DNA of 64,000 nucleotides from Thiodiazotropha sp040791665 (GCA_040791665.1 JBFNNX010000009.1:1-64000), one strand, 5' to 3'; positions 37,118 to 46,875 are shown, counted from the first letter of the stretch. Program-made: numbers and translations. Notes: generated from the sequence alone by a model not told the origin.

Positions 37118-37738
37118 CTAAGTTGACCACTTCTTCCCAATCCTCCCCCGGTTGAGTGCCAGCCATTGCAGGGCAATGATAATACTGGTCGAATTGGCAC
37201 GTCCGGCATAGAGTTCGGCAATAGCCTCTTCGGTATCCATAACCACCACGCGGATATCCTCCCCCTCATGGTCGAGACCATGCACACCCTCCGCGTTGGT
37301 TGCGTCGACTTCACCGCAATAGAGTGAAATGCGATCCACGGATATGCCCGGGCTGACCATGAATTCACAGATATGCTCGATACGGCCGATATCGCAATTG
37401 GCCTCCTCCAGCGCTTCTCGCCTGGCCACCGACTCATCGCTCTCACCTTCCGGGATAAAGCCTCCCACCGTTTCCAGGACCCAGGGCACGCTCTCTCTAC
37501 CCATCGCGCCGATTCTGAACTGTTCAACGAGCACCACCTGATCCAGGTTCGGATCATAGAGCAGCACCGAGACCGCACGCAGATGTTCGAGCCGTTCACG
37601 TATCAGGGTTTCACTCTTTCCCCCCAGATAGAGATCGTGCTGCAAACGATAGCGGTTAACTTTGAGAAATCCCCGATAGACCGGGTCAGACTCGATCAGT
37701 TCATATTGGTATTGCATCGAATATCTACTCTTCATCAT
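37118..37738 (-). CDS. nudF: ADP-ribose pyrophosphatase (Nudix, NudF-like)
   Basis: Hydrolyses ADP-ribose to AMP and ribose 5-phosphate. The Nudix box is complete: GFIPEGESDESVARREALEE (about residues 91-110). The N-terminal dimerisation strands (YRGFLKVNRYRLQHDLY) are typical of ADPRase/NudF. From the ATG at 37738 it is 206 residues; an internal ATG at 37717 with GAAGAG upstream would give 199, and a longer upstream frame lacks family similarity. It converges with the MBOAT gene. The substrate is assigned by similarity of the N-terminal half. Confidence 0.9.
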   Translation of the reverse strand: MMKSRYSMQYQYELIESDPVYRGFLKVNRYRLQHDLYLGGKSETLIRERLEHLRAVSVLLYDPNLDQVVLVEQFRIGAMGRESVPWVLETVGGFIPEGESDESVARREALEEANCDIGRIEHICEFMVSPGISVDRISLYCGEVDATNAEGVHGLDHEGEDIRVVVMDTEEAIAELYAGRANSTSIIIALQWLALNRGRIGKKWST

Positions 37739-38019
37739 GGATTGTCTTGTGTAACTGCCAGGTTTGGATTGTATCAGCAATCTACAAAGACAATCCCTTT
37801 CAGCAGCCACTCGGCGGCTTCTGAATGATCAATGGTGTGAACGGCAAATACCTAAAGCGTAAATAGATAAAAAAATATACCAATGTATGCAATGGAGCAG
37901 TGCAATACCTTATGATTTCTATGTTGATTCAGAAGAGTGCCTGGTCGATAAATCAAAACTCAACACAACTACAACGCTTAATTCGATTAATTAAGTATCA
38001 TATCAATCGGAGAAGCAAC

Positions 38020-38202
38020 ATGAGCGAGGTTCAACATTTCACCCATGCACCCGAAACGCTGAAACAGGAGTACGTGAAGTTTTTGGATAAGACTGCTATC
38101 GAGATGGGACGCACCGACAGCCCCACCGACCGGGTGGACTGGAGTGCCGTCAATGACAAGATGGTCGAGTGGTGGAAGGAGAAGGGTTACGATTTTCCTT
38201 AA
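38020..38202 (+). CDS. Small acidic protein of unknown function
   Basis: 60 residues, preceded by CGGAGAAG, a good ribosome site, 5 bases before the ATG. It has an amphipathic helix (PETLKQEYVKFLDKTAIEM) and a Trp-rich end (VDWSAVNDKMVEWWKEKGYDFP). No membrane segment. Its stop abuts the convergent hupV stop codon. I do not recognise a family. Location beside the hydrogen-sensor genes is suggestive but not proof of a link. Confidence 0.65.
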   Translation: MSEVQHFTHAPETLKQEYVKFLDKTAIEMGRTDSPTDRVDWSAVNDKMVEWWKEKGYDFP

Positions 38203-39651
38203 TTAGTGCACCGTACAGACCATACAGGGATCGAATGACCTGACGATATGCTGCACCGATACCGGCTCCTTCTCCCCCGGTCTGAGTGGTGCGTTCACCA
38301 GTGCGAGTTCCAGGGCGCCTGGCTGGCCCTGATTGTCACGGGGTGAGAAGTTCCAGGTCGTGGGGGCGATGATCTGGTAGTTGAGGATGCGGCCGTTTCT
38401 AATCTTGATCCAATGCCCCAGACTGCCACGGGCCGCCTCTACCAGGCCGAATCCCTGGGCCTCCTGTGGACTGATTTTGTGATTACAGAACGCCTCGCCC
38501 GGTTTGATTTCTCTGACCCAGGTTTCCATAAGCATCACCACCCTGGCAATCTCCAGCAGACGCGCGATGACCCGGTTGCGTACATTTCCGCCGTTCTCTG
38601 CCACCAACTCTCTGACCAGGGAATGCCCGTCCACCTGCTGTCGCGCCAGGGCACCAACCTCGACCACCCGACCATCCAGTCTTGGCGCCTTGCACCAGCT
38701 GTAGGCCTGTGCCACATCCGCATCGGACAGGGTTATGCCGTCGAAAGGGTGTCTTGGGCTCTTCTGGTGCACCATCCAGCTGTGACTGACATCTTCGGTG
38801 ATGAGCGCACTATCCAAGGTTAATTCTGTCTCATCCCAGAGACCTTGACTGAATGCGGGCTCCCCCTGCCGCCGGTAGACGCCATAGCTCATAAAGCGGT
38901 CATTACCACGACCCAGAAGATGGAGGTCGAGAGCCATAGACACTTCGAGAAAACGTCTGAAATCACTGCTTTCGGGAGCACGGGCATCGATCCACGCCTC
39001 GAGCGCGGCGATGGAATTGAGACCTGCGATATTCTCCAGGGTGTCGCCATAGAGCGTGGTTTCGAGAAAGCGTCGAAAGCCAAAAAGGATCGCCTGCAGC
39101 CGTGCCCGCTCCTGCATCTCGATGGCCCTGGTGGTACCTCCCGGTTGTATGGCCAGGCTGTGCGGCCACTTACCCGCCATCAATCCCATCAGGTGCATGA
39201 ACTGCGCCCGGGCCGGTAGCATCTCCCTTGCGGCAGTGCCGCTCTGCGCCCTGAAACGCGACTCGATCATGGCATACCAGGGCTCGTCACGATAGGTCTC
39301 GCGGGCGAAATCGGGCATGAAGAAGAGGTAGAAATGGGTCAGATGATCGGCCACGTTCTCATTGGCCAGGATCAGGTTGACGGCCAGCTCACCGTTCGGC
39401 GGTGGTTTCACCCCCTGCAGAGCGGCCAGCGCCTGGGCCGCCGCAATCGATTGGGAGACGGAGCAGATACCGCAGATCCTCGGCGTATAGACCAAGGCAT
39501 CCCCCGGCTCCTTGCCCTGGAGCATCTGCTCAAAACCGCGAAACAGAGATGATGAGACCTGGGCCGATCTCACCCTGTCCTGTTCAATCTCCAGCTCGAC
39601 TTCCAGATCGCCCTCAACCCGGTTGAACGGCCCTACGATACGACGGCTCAC
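38203..39651 (-). CDS. hupV: Regulatory [NiFe] hydrogenase large subunit HupV (HoxC-like)
   Basis: Large subunit of the H2-sensing hydrogenase, 482 residues. NiFe ligands are in RICGICSV (about 57-64) and in the C-terminal DPCMVCTVH, where the protein ends. Catalytic hydrogenases have a further 15 or so residues that HupD/HyaD removes; their absence is the hallmark of HupV/HoxC sensors. The GTG start at 39651 overlaps the hupU TGA (GTGA), so translation is coupled; a longer open frame upstream overlaps hupU and is not coding. The product should signal H2 to the HupT kinase. Confidence 0.95.
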   Translation of the reverse strand: MSRRIVGPFNRVEGDLEVELEIEQDRVRSAQVSSSLFRGFEQMLQGKEPGDALVYTPRICGICSVSQSIAAAQALAALQGVKPPPNGELAVNLILANENVADHLTHFYLFFMPDFARETYRDEPWYAMIESRFRAQSGTAAREMLPARAQFMHLMGLMAGKWPHSLAIQPGGTTRAIEMQERARLQAILFGFRRFLETTLYGDTLENIAGLNSIAALEAWIDARAPESSDFRRFLEVSMALDLHLLGRGNDRFMSYGVYRRQGEPAFSQGLWDETELTLDSALITEDVSHSWMVHQKSPRHPFDGITLSDADVAQAYSWCKAPRLDGRVVEVGALARQQVDGHSLVRELVAENGGNVRNRVIARLLEIARVVMLMETWVREIKPGEAFCNHKISPQEAQGFGLVEAARGSLGHWIKIRNGRILNYQIIAPTTWNFSPRDNQGQPGALELALVNAPLRPGEKEPVSVQHIVRSFDPCMVCTVH

Positions 39652-40667
39652 GACTTGCCACCCGGTCGCCGCCGGGGCGGTACCCGGATATGATCCGCCA
39701 CGGCATTCTCTTTCAGGCGTGTGGGTGTCGCCGCCTTGGCCAGGGATGCCAGCGCCACGAACCAGGCCTTGGGCATATCGGTGGGCAGACCCACAGGGAT
39801 TCCGGCAATCTTCGGCGTCTCGGTAAAGGGGTGACCCGGTTCCTCGAAGCCAGGCGCGGTGCAGTTGATGCAGGCGTAGCCGCCACGCAGGCAGGAGCCT
39901 TCCCCGTTCCAGAGCCGGGTATTGCAATCGGCATGGGCCTGGGTGCCAAGGCAACCCATGTGTTCCATCATGCATCCCAGGTCGGACGGCTTTTCCGCAC
40001 TCGCCTTGTACTCGTAAAACTCGTTTCGGGGACAGCCATGATGGACCAGATGGTCGGCGTAATTGCGTGGTCTACCCCATTCGTCGAGGTGTTCCCGCTG
40101 TAGTTCACCGGAGGCGATCTGCAGAAAAGTCTCGGTCACCCAGTTGGGATGAACAGGGCAACCGGCGATATTGATCACCGGCAGGCCGTACTTTGCCGAA
40201 AAGTCCTTGCCCAGAAGCCCGCCGTTGATCGTTTCGTCATATTGCAGCCCGCAGGATTCACTGGGATTGCCACCAGCGGCTGTGATACCGCCGTAGGCGG
40301 CACAGCTTCCCACTGCAATGACATGACCGGCCACAGCGGCAAGCCGCTCCAGCCACTTCATCATCGGCTCTCCGGTACCGGCAAGACGGTGAAATCTGCC
40401 ACTACCGTTGGGTCCGCAAACCACAGAGCCTTCGAGACAGAGCAGATCGAGACGTTGATCACCATGGATGATACTTTCCAACAGCTCGATGAACTCAGAT
40501 CCCGATGCCTCACTGATGGAGGGATGCCAGAGGATATGAATACCGGCGCTCTCCAAGCTGGTGAACAGGTCGGGCCCCTCCGCACAGAGCAGAGAGAGCG
40601 TACAACCGCCGCAGCCGCCCGATTGCAGCCATAACAGATTCAGGGATTGCCGATCTTCATCAACCAT
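39648..40667 (-). CDS. hupU: Regulatory [NiFe] hydrogenase small subunit HupU (HoxB-like)
   Basis: Small subunit with three Fe-S clusters that passes electrons and the H2 signal, 339 residues. It begins without a Tat signal peptide (MVDEDRQSLNLLWLQ), unlike exported catalytic small subunits, so it is cytoplasmic as in HupU/HoxB. Cluster motifs visible are SGGCGGC near the N-terminus, AVGSCAAYGG, AGCPVHP, and the Cys-rich GCMMEHMGCLG and CLRGGYACINCTAPGF. It overlaps hupT by 8 bases upstream and hupV by 4 bases downstream. Confidence 0.95.
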   Translation of the reverse strand: MVDEDRQSLNLLWLQSGGCGGCTLSLLCAEGPDLFTSLESAGIHILWHPSISEASGSEFIELLESIIHGDQRLDLLCLEGSVVCGPNGSGRFHRLAGTGEPMMKWLERLAAVAGHVIAVGSCAAYGGITAAGGNPSESCGLQYDETINGGLLGKDFSAKYGLPVINIAGCPVHPNWVTETFLQIASGELQREHLDEWGRPRNYADHLVHHGCPRNEFYEYKASAEKPSDLGCMMEHMGCLGTQAHADCNTRLWNGEGSCLRGGYACINCTAPGFEEPGHPFTETPKIAGIPVGLPTDMPKAWFVALASLAKAATPTRLKENAVADHIRVPPRRRPGGKS

Positions 40668-42030
40668 CGGCTTCCACCCTCAACGGAAGGGTCAGGGTGA
40701 ACCTGGCGCCACCATCGGCACTGTTTTCAGCCGACAGGTCACCCCCCATGTCCCGGGCCAGGCCGTAACTGATATAGAGTCCCAAACCTGTCCCCTTCCC
40801 CACCTCCTTGGTGGTGTAGAAGGGATCGAAGAGTTTATTTATGTCACCCTCGCCGATACCCGGTCCGCTGTCATGAATTCCAATCCGGACGTCCTTGTCG
40901 TCTCTATCGCAGCTTATGGTGATCAACTTTTTTGTCTGACCTTCCATTACATCGATGGCATTCTGAATCAGATTGATCAGGATCTGATGCACTTGGCCCT
41001 GGCGCCCCCTGATCACACAGCTGTCAGGCAGTTCATAGCGCACCTCCGGTTTCTCTCTTGAGGCCTTGATTACCCACTCGGTTGCTGTCAACACAACCTG
41101 CCTAAGCTCGAAGGGTTCCGGTTGTTCTTTCTGTATACCTGAGTAGCGACGCAGATCGAGCACGATATTACTGATGCGCTCGGCACCCTCCATGGTCCCT
41201 GCGATCAACGGCCCCATATCGGATTCGATCTTGTCTATACGATATTTCTCTCTCAGCTCCTCATGCAGACCAGGATCGAGATGTTCACTTACGTCCGCTA
41301 TGTAGTTGTTGATACGTTCGCCATAACGCTTCAGGGCATGCATATTGCCGAAGACCACACTGATGGGGTTATTCAGCTCGTGTGCAACCCCGGCCACCAA
41401 GCGGCCAAGAGAGGCCATCTTCTCGGAGTGCACCAGGTGTTCCTGGGTCTGTTTCAGATCGATATGAGCCTTGTTCAGAGCCTCATAGGCACGACGTAGA
41501 TCACCTACCGGCCGGCCGATCAGCACCATACCCAAGAGTTTTCCCTTGATGTCGTAACGGGAGGAGCAGTTCATCGCCAACGGCATGAACCCACCTCCCT
41601 GGGTAAGCAGATTGACCTCGCAATCGACAACGTCATCATTGCCCAGTTTTTCCGAAAACTGTTCAACCATAGGCTGCGACTCTAGGCCGAACAGTTCATT
41701 GAACGGACAATTCAACAGTTCCCTCTCCAGCCGCCCGGTAAGGTCTTCCAGCGCCTGATTCACTTGTAAAATCCGGCCGCCGGTATCGCAGACAATCAAT
41801 ACCTCCCTCATCGATTCGAGTACGCTTCGAATGAACTGCTGCGCCTCTTCCAATTCGGCATTCTTCTGTTCCAACTCCACCTGGTAGTGAACCAGATCGG
41901 CATAAACCTTATCCATCTTCTGGATAACATCGATCCATGCACTCTCGGTTGTCTCATTCAACTGCAACGATTCATCCATGGCGACCTTATCTATCAGGCT
42001 GTTTTTGAGGCGTGTTTTGGTTTCAACCAT
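40660..42030 (-). CDS. hupT: Hydrogen-sensing histidine kinase HupT (HoxJ-like)
   Basis: Soluble sensor kinase, 456 residues. It has an N-terminal coiled coil, a PAS domain at about 70-180, the H-box HELNNPISVVFGN with the phospho-acceptor His near residue 215, N-box HQILINLIQNAIDVME, and G-boxes DSGPGIGEG and GKGTGLGLYIS. No membrane segment is seen. In Rhodobacter and Ralstonia the partner HupUV/HoxBC regulates this kinase and the kinase acts on HupR/HoxA; hupR lies just upstream here. It is separated from hupR by an R2 repeat. Confidence 0.93.
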   Translation of the reverse strand: MVETKTRLKNSLIDKVAMDESLQLNETTESAWIDVIQKMDKVYADLVHYQVELEQKNAELEEAQQFIRSVLESMREVLIVCDTGGRILQVNQALEDLTGRLERELLNCPFNELFGLESQPMVEQFSEKLGNDDVVDCEVNLLTQGGGFMPLAMNCSSRYDIKGKLLGMVLIGRPVGDLRRAYEALNKAHIDLKQTQEHLVHSEKMASLGRLVAGVAHELNNPISVVFGNMHALKRYGERINNYIADVSEHLDPGLHEELREKYRIDKIESDMGPLIAGTMEGAERISNIVLDLRRYSGIQKEQPEPFELRQVVLTATEWVIKASREKPEVRYELPDSCVIRGRQGQVHQILINLIQNAIDVMEGQTKKLITISCDRDDKDVRIGIHDSGPGIGEGDINKLFDPFYTTKEVGKGTGLGLYISYGLARDMGGDLSAENSADGGARFTLTLPLRVEADG

Positions 42031-42049
42031 GACTACTCCCTGTATAGTG

Positions 42050-42241
42050 AGTCCGCAAATGAACGCTAATGGACGCTAATGGTTTTATGCTGTATTTATC
42101 CGGCTCCTGCGTTCCTCCGCGGGAAACCACAGTTTGTTCTGTTGTTTCGCTGAAATTCGCATTACCCAACGGGAGCGTGGGAAGCTGAAGAATCGACATA
42201 TCATCTAAACATTTGCGTTTATTAGCGTTCATTTGCGGACT
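42050..42241. repeat. R2 palindromic element between hupR and hupT
   Basis: The left arm AGTCCGCAAATGAACGCTAAT starts at 42050. The right arm at 42207-42241 is its inverted copy, ending GCGTTCATTTGCGGACT. The 192-bp element fills the gap between hupT and hupR. It belongs to the AGTCCGC subtype. Confidence 0.8.
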
Positions 42242-42253
42242 GAATAAACGCAT

Positions 42254-43735
42254 TCAACTACCTACGACGTCCTGGCTCTCGTGCAACTGCTCGATTTTTT
42301 CAAGCCCGTAACGTTCCAGTTTGCTGCGCAGTCCGACCCGGGACAAGCCCAGCTCTTTCGCGGCCTGGCTCTTGTTCCAACGATTGCGGATAAGGCACTC
42401 CTTGAGGATGCGCGCCTCCAGCGATTCGACCCGTTCCTTAAGTGTGCCATCCAGTCCGTTCATAACTTTCAAGTCGGCTTCGTCCTCTTCCGGCGCCGCC
42501 TGCAGCACCCGAGGCGAGAGCATGTCCGCACTCAGCAGTTCGCTATCGCTCATAACCAGCATATGCCGGATTTCGTTCTGCAACTCACGGACATTGCCTG
42601 GCCAATGGTAGGCCTGCATACAGGCCAAGGCCTCTTCTGTGAATCCCTTTACATGCTTACCCAACTGCCTCATCGAGACCTCCAGGATGGACTGGGCGAT
42701 CAACGGGATGTCCATCCTGCGCTCACGCAGTGCGGGCAGATGTATGGTGACGGTGGCAAGTCGGTAATAGAGATCCTCGCGAAAACGCCCCTCACGCACC
42801 TCCTGTTCCAGATCCCGGTTGGTGGCGGCAATAATGCGAATATCCACCTGCCGTGTCTGGCTGCTGCCCAAGGGACGTATCTCACCCTCCTGCAAGACCC
42901 GCAACAGTTTTACCTGAAAGGCCGGCGAGACCTCGCCGATCTCATCGAGGAACACCGTACCGCCGTTGGCCCGTTCGAAGATTCCCGCACGGTCCTCCAC
43001 TGCACCTGTGAAGGCACCCTTCTTATAGCCGAAGAGTTCGCTTTCCAATAACTCATCGGGAAGCGCCCCACAGTTCTCCACAACAAAAGGCTGATCCCAG
43101 CGTTGACTGTTGTAGTGCAACGCCCTTGCCGCCAGCTCCTTGCCGGTTCCCGATTCACCGGTGAGCAGTACCGAGACATCATATGGCGAGACCCTGCGGA
43201 TCTTTTCACACACATGATTCATACCGCTCTCGGGGCTGCGCACGATCTGATCGTCACAACGGTAATCGTCCCGCAAACGCTTGCGTTTCTGGTCCATGGC
43301 GGACTGCAGGCGGCTTGGCGACATCTTCAATTCAACCGAGAGGATTTCATTCTTTCGCTGCAGTTCGAAGAGTTGGGCCGCATTCTTCAACAACAGGATC
43401 AGACTGTCAGGATGCCAGGGTTTGGTAACGAACTGGTAGATGCCTGCTTCGTTGACAGCACTGATGATATCTTCGGAGTCGGTATAACCTGAGATGATCA
43501 TCCGAATCACCTCGGGCCACTGCTCCCGCACCTGTTTGAGAAACTCCACACCGGTGATCTCCGGCATCCGCTGGTCGCAAAGAATGATCTGCACCCAGTC
43601 GGTTTCGAGGATCTTTCTCGCCTCAGTGATATTCTCCGCCGTCTTCACATCAAACTCGTCTTCCAGAATGCGTTGCAGCGTCTCCAGGCTGCGCACCTCG
43701 TCATCCACGATCAGAACTGTGGGCAGCGTGCTCAT
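42254..43735 (-). CDS. hupR: Sigma-54 response regulator HupR (HoxA-like)
   Basis: NtrC-type activator of hydrogenase genes, 493 residues from the ATG at 43735, which overlaps the hypX stop (ATGA). The receiver has the phosphorylatable Asp at about 54 in LCDQRMP. The AAA+ domain carries Walker A GESGTGKE, the sigma-54 contact loop GAFTGA and a FLDEIGE Walker B region. The C-terminal Fis-like HTH reads NKSQAAKELGLSRVGLRSKL. A sigma-54 promoter lies upstream of hupD, a likely target. In some bacteria HupR is active when unphosphorylated. Confidence 0.95.
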   Translation of the reverse strand: MSTLPTVLIVDDEVRSLETLQRILEDEFDVKTAENITEARKILETDWVQIILCDQRMPEITGVEFLKQVREQWPEVIRMIISGYTDSEDIISAVNEAGIYQFVTKPWHPDSLILLLKNAAQLFELQRKNEILSVELKMSPSRLQSAMDQKRKRLRDDYRCDDQIVRSPESGMNHVCEKIRRVSPYDVSVLLTGESGTGKELAARALHYNSQRWDQPFVVENCGALPDELLESELFGYKKGAFTGAVEDRAGIFERANGGTVFLDEIGEVSPAFQVKLLRVLQEGEIRPLGSSQTRQVDIRIIAATNRDLEQEVREGRFREDLYYRLATVTIHLPALRERRMDIPLIAQSILEVSMRQLGKHVKGFTEEALACMQAYHWPGNVRELQNEIRHMLVMSDSELLSADMLSPRVLQAAPEEDEADLKVMNGLDGTLKERVESLEARILKECLIRNRWNKSQAAKELGLSRVGLRSKLERYGLEKIEQLHESQDVVGS

Positions 43736-45435
43736 GACACCCTCCTGACCGCCTTGGCCCAACGATGGTGGGCGAGGGTCAAGGGAGTACGTGACTTCGG
43801 CACTTTATAGACAAAGTTATAGCGAGCCACGTGATAACTCGGATCGAATCCGTAAAAGTTTCGTTTCATCTGTTCCAGTTCCTCCTCACGATAGCGGGTC
43901 AGTGGCTTAATCGCTTCATCGGCCTGCCTTCGCGCATTCTTATAATGTAGACGTTCGGTAAATGCCGGAGTGCGAATCATGCCGGTTGCCAGTTGGCGCA
44001 CAGATGAAACGAAACCTGCACCCGGTTCATCGATTACCTTGTCGATCAGGTTTAACGCCTTTGCTTCATCGACTCCCATGGGCAAGCGACTCTCGACTAT
44101 GTGTGCCGCATTCTTATCACCCGTATAGCGGGGTAAAAGATAGGTCCAATACTCTGAGCCGAAGAGATTGCCCATATCCTTATAATGAGGATTGAGCACC
44201 ACCCCACGCCGAGCCCATACTTCATCGGCGGCCCTGGCTAGAAACACACCGCCGGCCCCAGCGTTACCCTGCAACGCGGCTACCGTAAGATGGCTCTCGG
44301 TTTGTATGATTTCACGGGCAAGATCGTCGATGGCATTGATATTCCGCCACGACTCGTCAGCCGCACTGGCGGCCGCCTCGATCAGATTAAGGTGCATGCC
44401 GTTGGACCAGTAATCCGGTCCACCCATCAATAGAATCGCCCTTGTATCCCGGCGCTTCGCATCACGGAAGGCCGACAAAAGCGCTTCGCATTGGGCGGTA
44501 CCCATGGCACCGTTATAGAAGGGAAAATGTAGCAGTCCCACACCCTCAGCCTCTTCATAGCAGATCTCCCGGTAAGCGGACTCCGCATCGACCTCAATCT
44601 CCCGCAGGCCAGCGACTTCCTCTTTCAACAGACGGGTGGCGGGTAGTTTAAAGGGGTGCTCACCCTCTCTCTCCCGCAGATGCCCGATCCAGACTGCACC
44701 ATCAACCGTGGCGCGGCAGATTGCCGCTCCGCAGCGGGCGACCGGTTCGCCGGGTTTACCCTTCAGGACCGTCTCCGGCCAGGCATCGTAGAGATAAAAC
44801 TGCCGCTTATAGAGATCGTCCAAGACTCCTGGCATTCCATCGCCACTGCGTATCTTGCGTAACACCTCAGCGGTAGTGTCACGTTGCCAGTCGATGGCCC
44901 TGTCCGCCTGCTTGAGCAGGGGTTGCCATCCCCCCCGCTGTGCCGTGTCGACCTGCTTCTGGGGTCGGGGTTGATAGTTGCCTGACTGGAAACGCTGCAC
45001 TGCCGAAACGACAGCCTCCACGGCCGCCTCAGTTACCTCATTGCGGTAGAGACTCCCTTTTGCCGCCTCACGCATCTCGAACTCGACACTGGCCCAGATA
45101 TCGCCGGCATCCATTTCGCCGTTGGCCTGGAGTACCGTGACTCCCCAACGTCGCTCATCCTTGAGGATTGCCCAGTCGAGGGACGAGGGTCCCCGGTCGC
45201 CCTGGATGCCGGGATGGACTACAAAACAGACATGATTGCGCCATATCGCTTCGGGTATCGCCCGCTTCAGAAAGGGCGCAATGATCAGATCGGGCCGATG
45301 GAGATCGACCGCCTCGTACGCTACGGCATCGTTAATGTCGAACTCAACCGACACCTCATGCCCCATGGCCCGCAACTCCACGTGGAGCCGTTGACTGAGG
45401 CTGTTGAAGGCGTGGGTGAGAAACAGGATGCGCAT
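43732..45435 (-). CDS. hypX: Hydrogenase maturation factor HypX (HoxX)
   Basis: A two-domain enzyme, 567 residues. The N-terminal half is a formyl-tetrahydrofolate-transferase-like domain with HPGIQGDRGPSSLDWAI (about 73-90). The C-terminal half is an enoyl-CoA-hydratase/isomerase-like domain (about 290-540). HypX is known to make CO for the active-site ligand from formyl groups under aerobic conditions, via formyl-CoA. It sits between hypE and hupR in the maturation run; its presence suggests hydrogenase maturation with oxygen. It is separated from hypE by an R2 element. Confidence 0.93.
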   Translation of the reverse strand: MRILFLTHAFNSLSQRLHVELRAMGHEVSVEFDINDAVAYEAVDLHRPDLIIAPFLKRAIPEAIWRNHVCFVVHPGIQGDRGPSSLDWAILKDERRWGVTVLQANGEMDAGDIWASVEFEMREAAKGSLYRNEVTEAAVEAVVSAVQRFQSGNYQPRPQKQVDTAQRGGWQPLLKQADRAIDWQRDTTAEVLRKIRSGDGMPGVLDDLYKRQFYLYDAWPETVLKGKPGEPVARCGAAICRATVDGAVWIGHLREREGEHPFKLPATRLLKEEVAGLREIEVDAESAYREICYEEAEGVGLLHFPFYNGAMGTAQCEALLSAFRDAKRRDTRAILLMGGPDYWSNGMHLNLIEAAASAADESWRNINAIDDLAREIIQTESHLTVAALQGNAGAGGVFLARAADEVWARRGVVLNPHYKDMGNLFGSEYWTYLLPRYTGDKNAAHIVESRLPMGVDEAKALNLIDKVIDEPGAGFVSSVRQLATGMIRTPAFTERLHYKNARRQADEAIKPLTRYREEELEQMKRNFYGFDPSYHVARYNFVYKVPKSRTPLTLAHHRWAKAVRRVS

Positions 45436-45502
45436 GGTTATATCCGACTATTCATTGCCGCAACGTAATTGATAGATAGTGCTGCTTGTAATTTCTTTTA
45501 TT

Positions 45503-45792
45503 AGTCCGCAAATGAACGCTAATAAACGCAAATTCATTGATGATATATTTGTGTTTGATTAGGTTCATTGGCGGTCTCATTCCCAAAACACCTACTGAGT
45601 ACCCATCTGGTTCTATATTGATATTCCTGGTTTCCATGCTCATGCGTGAGAACCCATGCATTGTTCTAATGCTCTGCTTAGATATACATTCCCACGCAGG
45701 AGCGTGGGAACGTGAAATCCCGATCGGTGCGGCAAGCCGCACCCTACATCGTGCATTAAACATTTGCGTTTATTTGCGTTCATTAGCGGACT
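45503..45792. repeat. R2 palindromic element between hypE and hypX
   Basis: The left arm at 45503-45533 starts AGTCCGCAAATGAACGCTAA; the right arm at 45762-45792 ends TTCATTAGCGGACT. The interior contains hairpins (CCCACG...CGTGGG and GTGCGGCAAGCCGCAC) and is clearly related to the interior of the copy at 46.9 kb. It spans 290 bp of the 390-bp gap; no gene seen. Confidence 0.8.
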
Positions 45793-45825
45793 TTCTTACC
45801 CTTAACCATTCAACATTTATCGGTC

Positions 45826-46875
45826 TTAACAGATCCTCGGCAACTGCTCGCCGGAGAGCCAATCGACCACCCGGCTGCCGCCGAACGTCGTCTCCATCTG
45901 GACAAAGTGGTGTTCATCCTCAACCACCTCACCGATGATCCGGCTGTCACGCCCCAGGGGATCCTCCTGCATGACCGGCAACAACCGGTCAGCATCCTCG
46001 GCTGAACAGATACAGATCAGTTTGCCTTCATTGGCCACATAGAGGGGATCGAGCCCCAGCAATTCGCAGGCGGAAGTAACCGCCGCTTTCATGGGTATCT
46101 CCGCTTCCACCAGATGCATGCCGACCGCAGACTGCATGGCCAATTCGTTGAGCGTGGTGGCGAGACCGCCGCGGGTCGGATCCCGCAGGCAGTGGATATC
46201 CGGGACAGTCTCTACCATTTTTTGTACCAATCCGTGGAGTGCTGCCGAGTCGGATTCGATCGTAGTCTCGAACTCCAGATTCTCACGGCTCGACATGATC
46301 GCCACCCCATGATCACCGATGCTGCCGCTGACGATGATCTTGTCGCCGGGTTGGGCGCGATCTCCCGATATGTTGATACCCTCCGGTACCACGCCGATGC
46401 CGGTGGTGGTGATAAAGACGCCGTCACCCTTGCCCTTTTCCACCACCTTGGTATCGCCGGTGACCACCGGCACGCCAGCCTCGCCGGCAGCGCTTCCCAT
46501 ACTGGCGACGATCCGATCCAGGTCGGCCAGGGGAAAACCCTCTTCCAGGATAAAGCCTGCCGACAGATAGAGCGGCCGCGCACCGGACATGGCAACATCA
46601 TTCAGCGTACCGTGTACCGCCAATGAACCGATATCGCCACCGGGGAAAAAGAGCGGTGAGATGACATGGCCATCCACGCTCATGACCATGCGTCCTGCAG
46701 AGACATCGAAGGCTGCCTGGTCGTTGCCTTGCCTCAGCAGCTCGTTATCGAAGTGTTTGAGAAACAGCTCTTCGATCAGCTGCGCCATGGCCCGACCGCC
46801 GCTGCCATGAGTCATATCGATCCTGGCACCGCGCGTGTCGAGGCGAAGGGGAAAGCGTTTTACCACAGCATTCAT
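45826..46875 (-). CDS. hypE: Hydrogenase maturation protein HypE
   Basis: Dehydrates a carbamoylated Cys to thiocyanate, the cyanide ligand source. It is 349 residues of the PurM/AIR-synthase fold, with MTHGSGGRAMAQLIEE near the N-terminus. The protein ends in PRIC, the essential C-terminal Cys that carries the carbamoyl group. HypF, which loads that group, is not in the window. It is transcribed with the hyp genes, with R2 elements on both sides. Confidence 0.97.
   Translation of the reverse strand: MNAVVKRFPLRLDTRGARIDMTHGSGGRAMAQLIEELFLKHFDNELLRQGNDQAAFDVSAGRMVMSVDGHVISPLFFPGGDIGSLAVHGTLNDVAMSGARPLYLSAGFILEEGFPLADLDRIVASMGSAAGEAGVPVVTGDTKVVEKGKGDGVFITTTGIGVVPEGINISGDRAQPGDKIIVSGSIGDHGVAIMSSRENLEFETTIESDSAALHGLVQKMVETVPDIHCLRDPTRGGLATTLNELAMQSAVGMHLVEAEIPMKAAVTSACELLGLDPLYVANEGKLICICSAEDADRLLPVMQEDPLGRDSRIIGEVVEDEHHFVQMETTFGGSRVVDWLSGEQLPRIC

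Noticed and set aside
36934..37599. 221-codon open frame overlapping nudF in another frame
   Set aside because: Runs through the intact Nudix gene and the R1 repeat; Arg/Ser/Trp-rich without family features.
38203..38230. HupV as a truncated catalytic large subunit
   Set aside because: Ending at DPCMVCTVH is the normal state for regulatory hydrogenases, which lack the cleaved tail; HupU, HupT and HupR are adjacent and HupU lacks a Tat signal.
39649..39975. Long N-terminal extension of the hupV frame
   Set aside because: The extra frame runs through hupU, is Arg/Gly/Pro-rich and unlike any hydrogenase; the GTG at 39651 that overlaps the hupU stop gives the normal HupV length.
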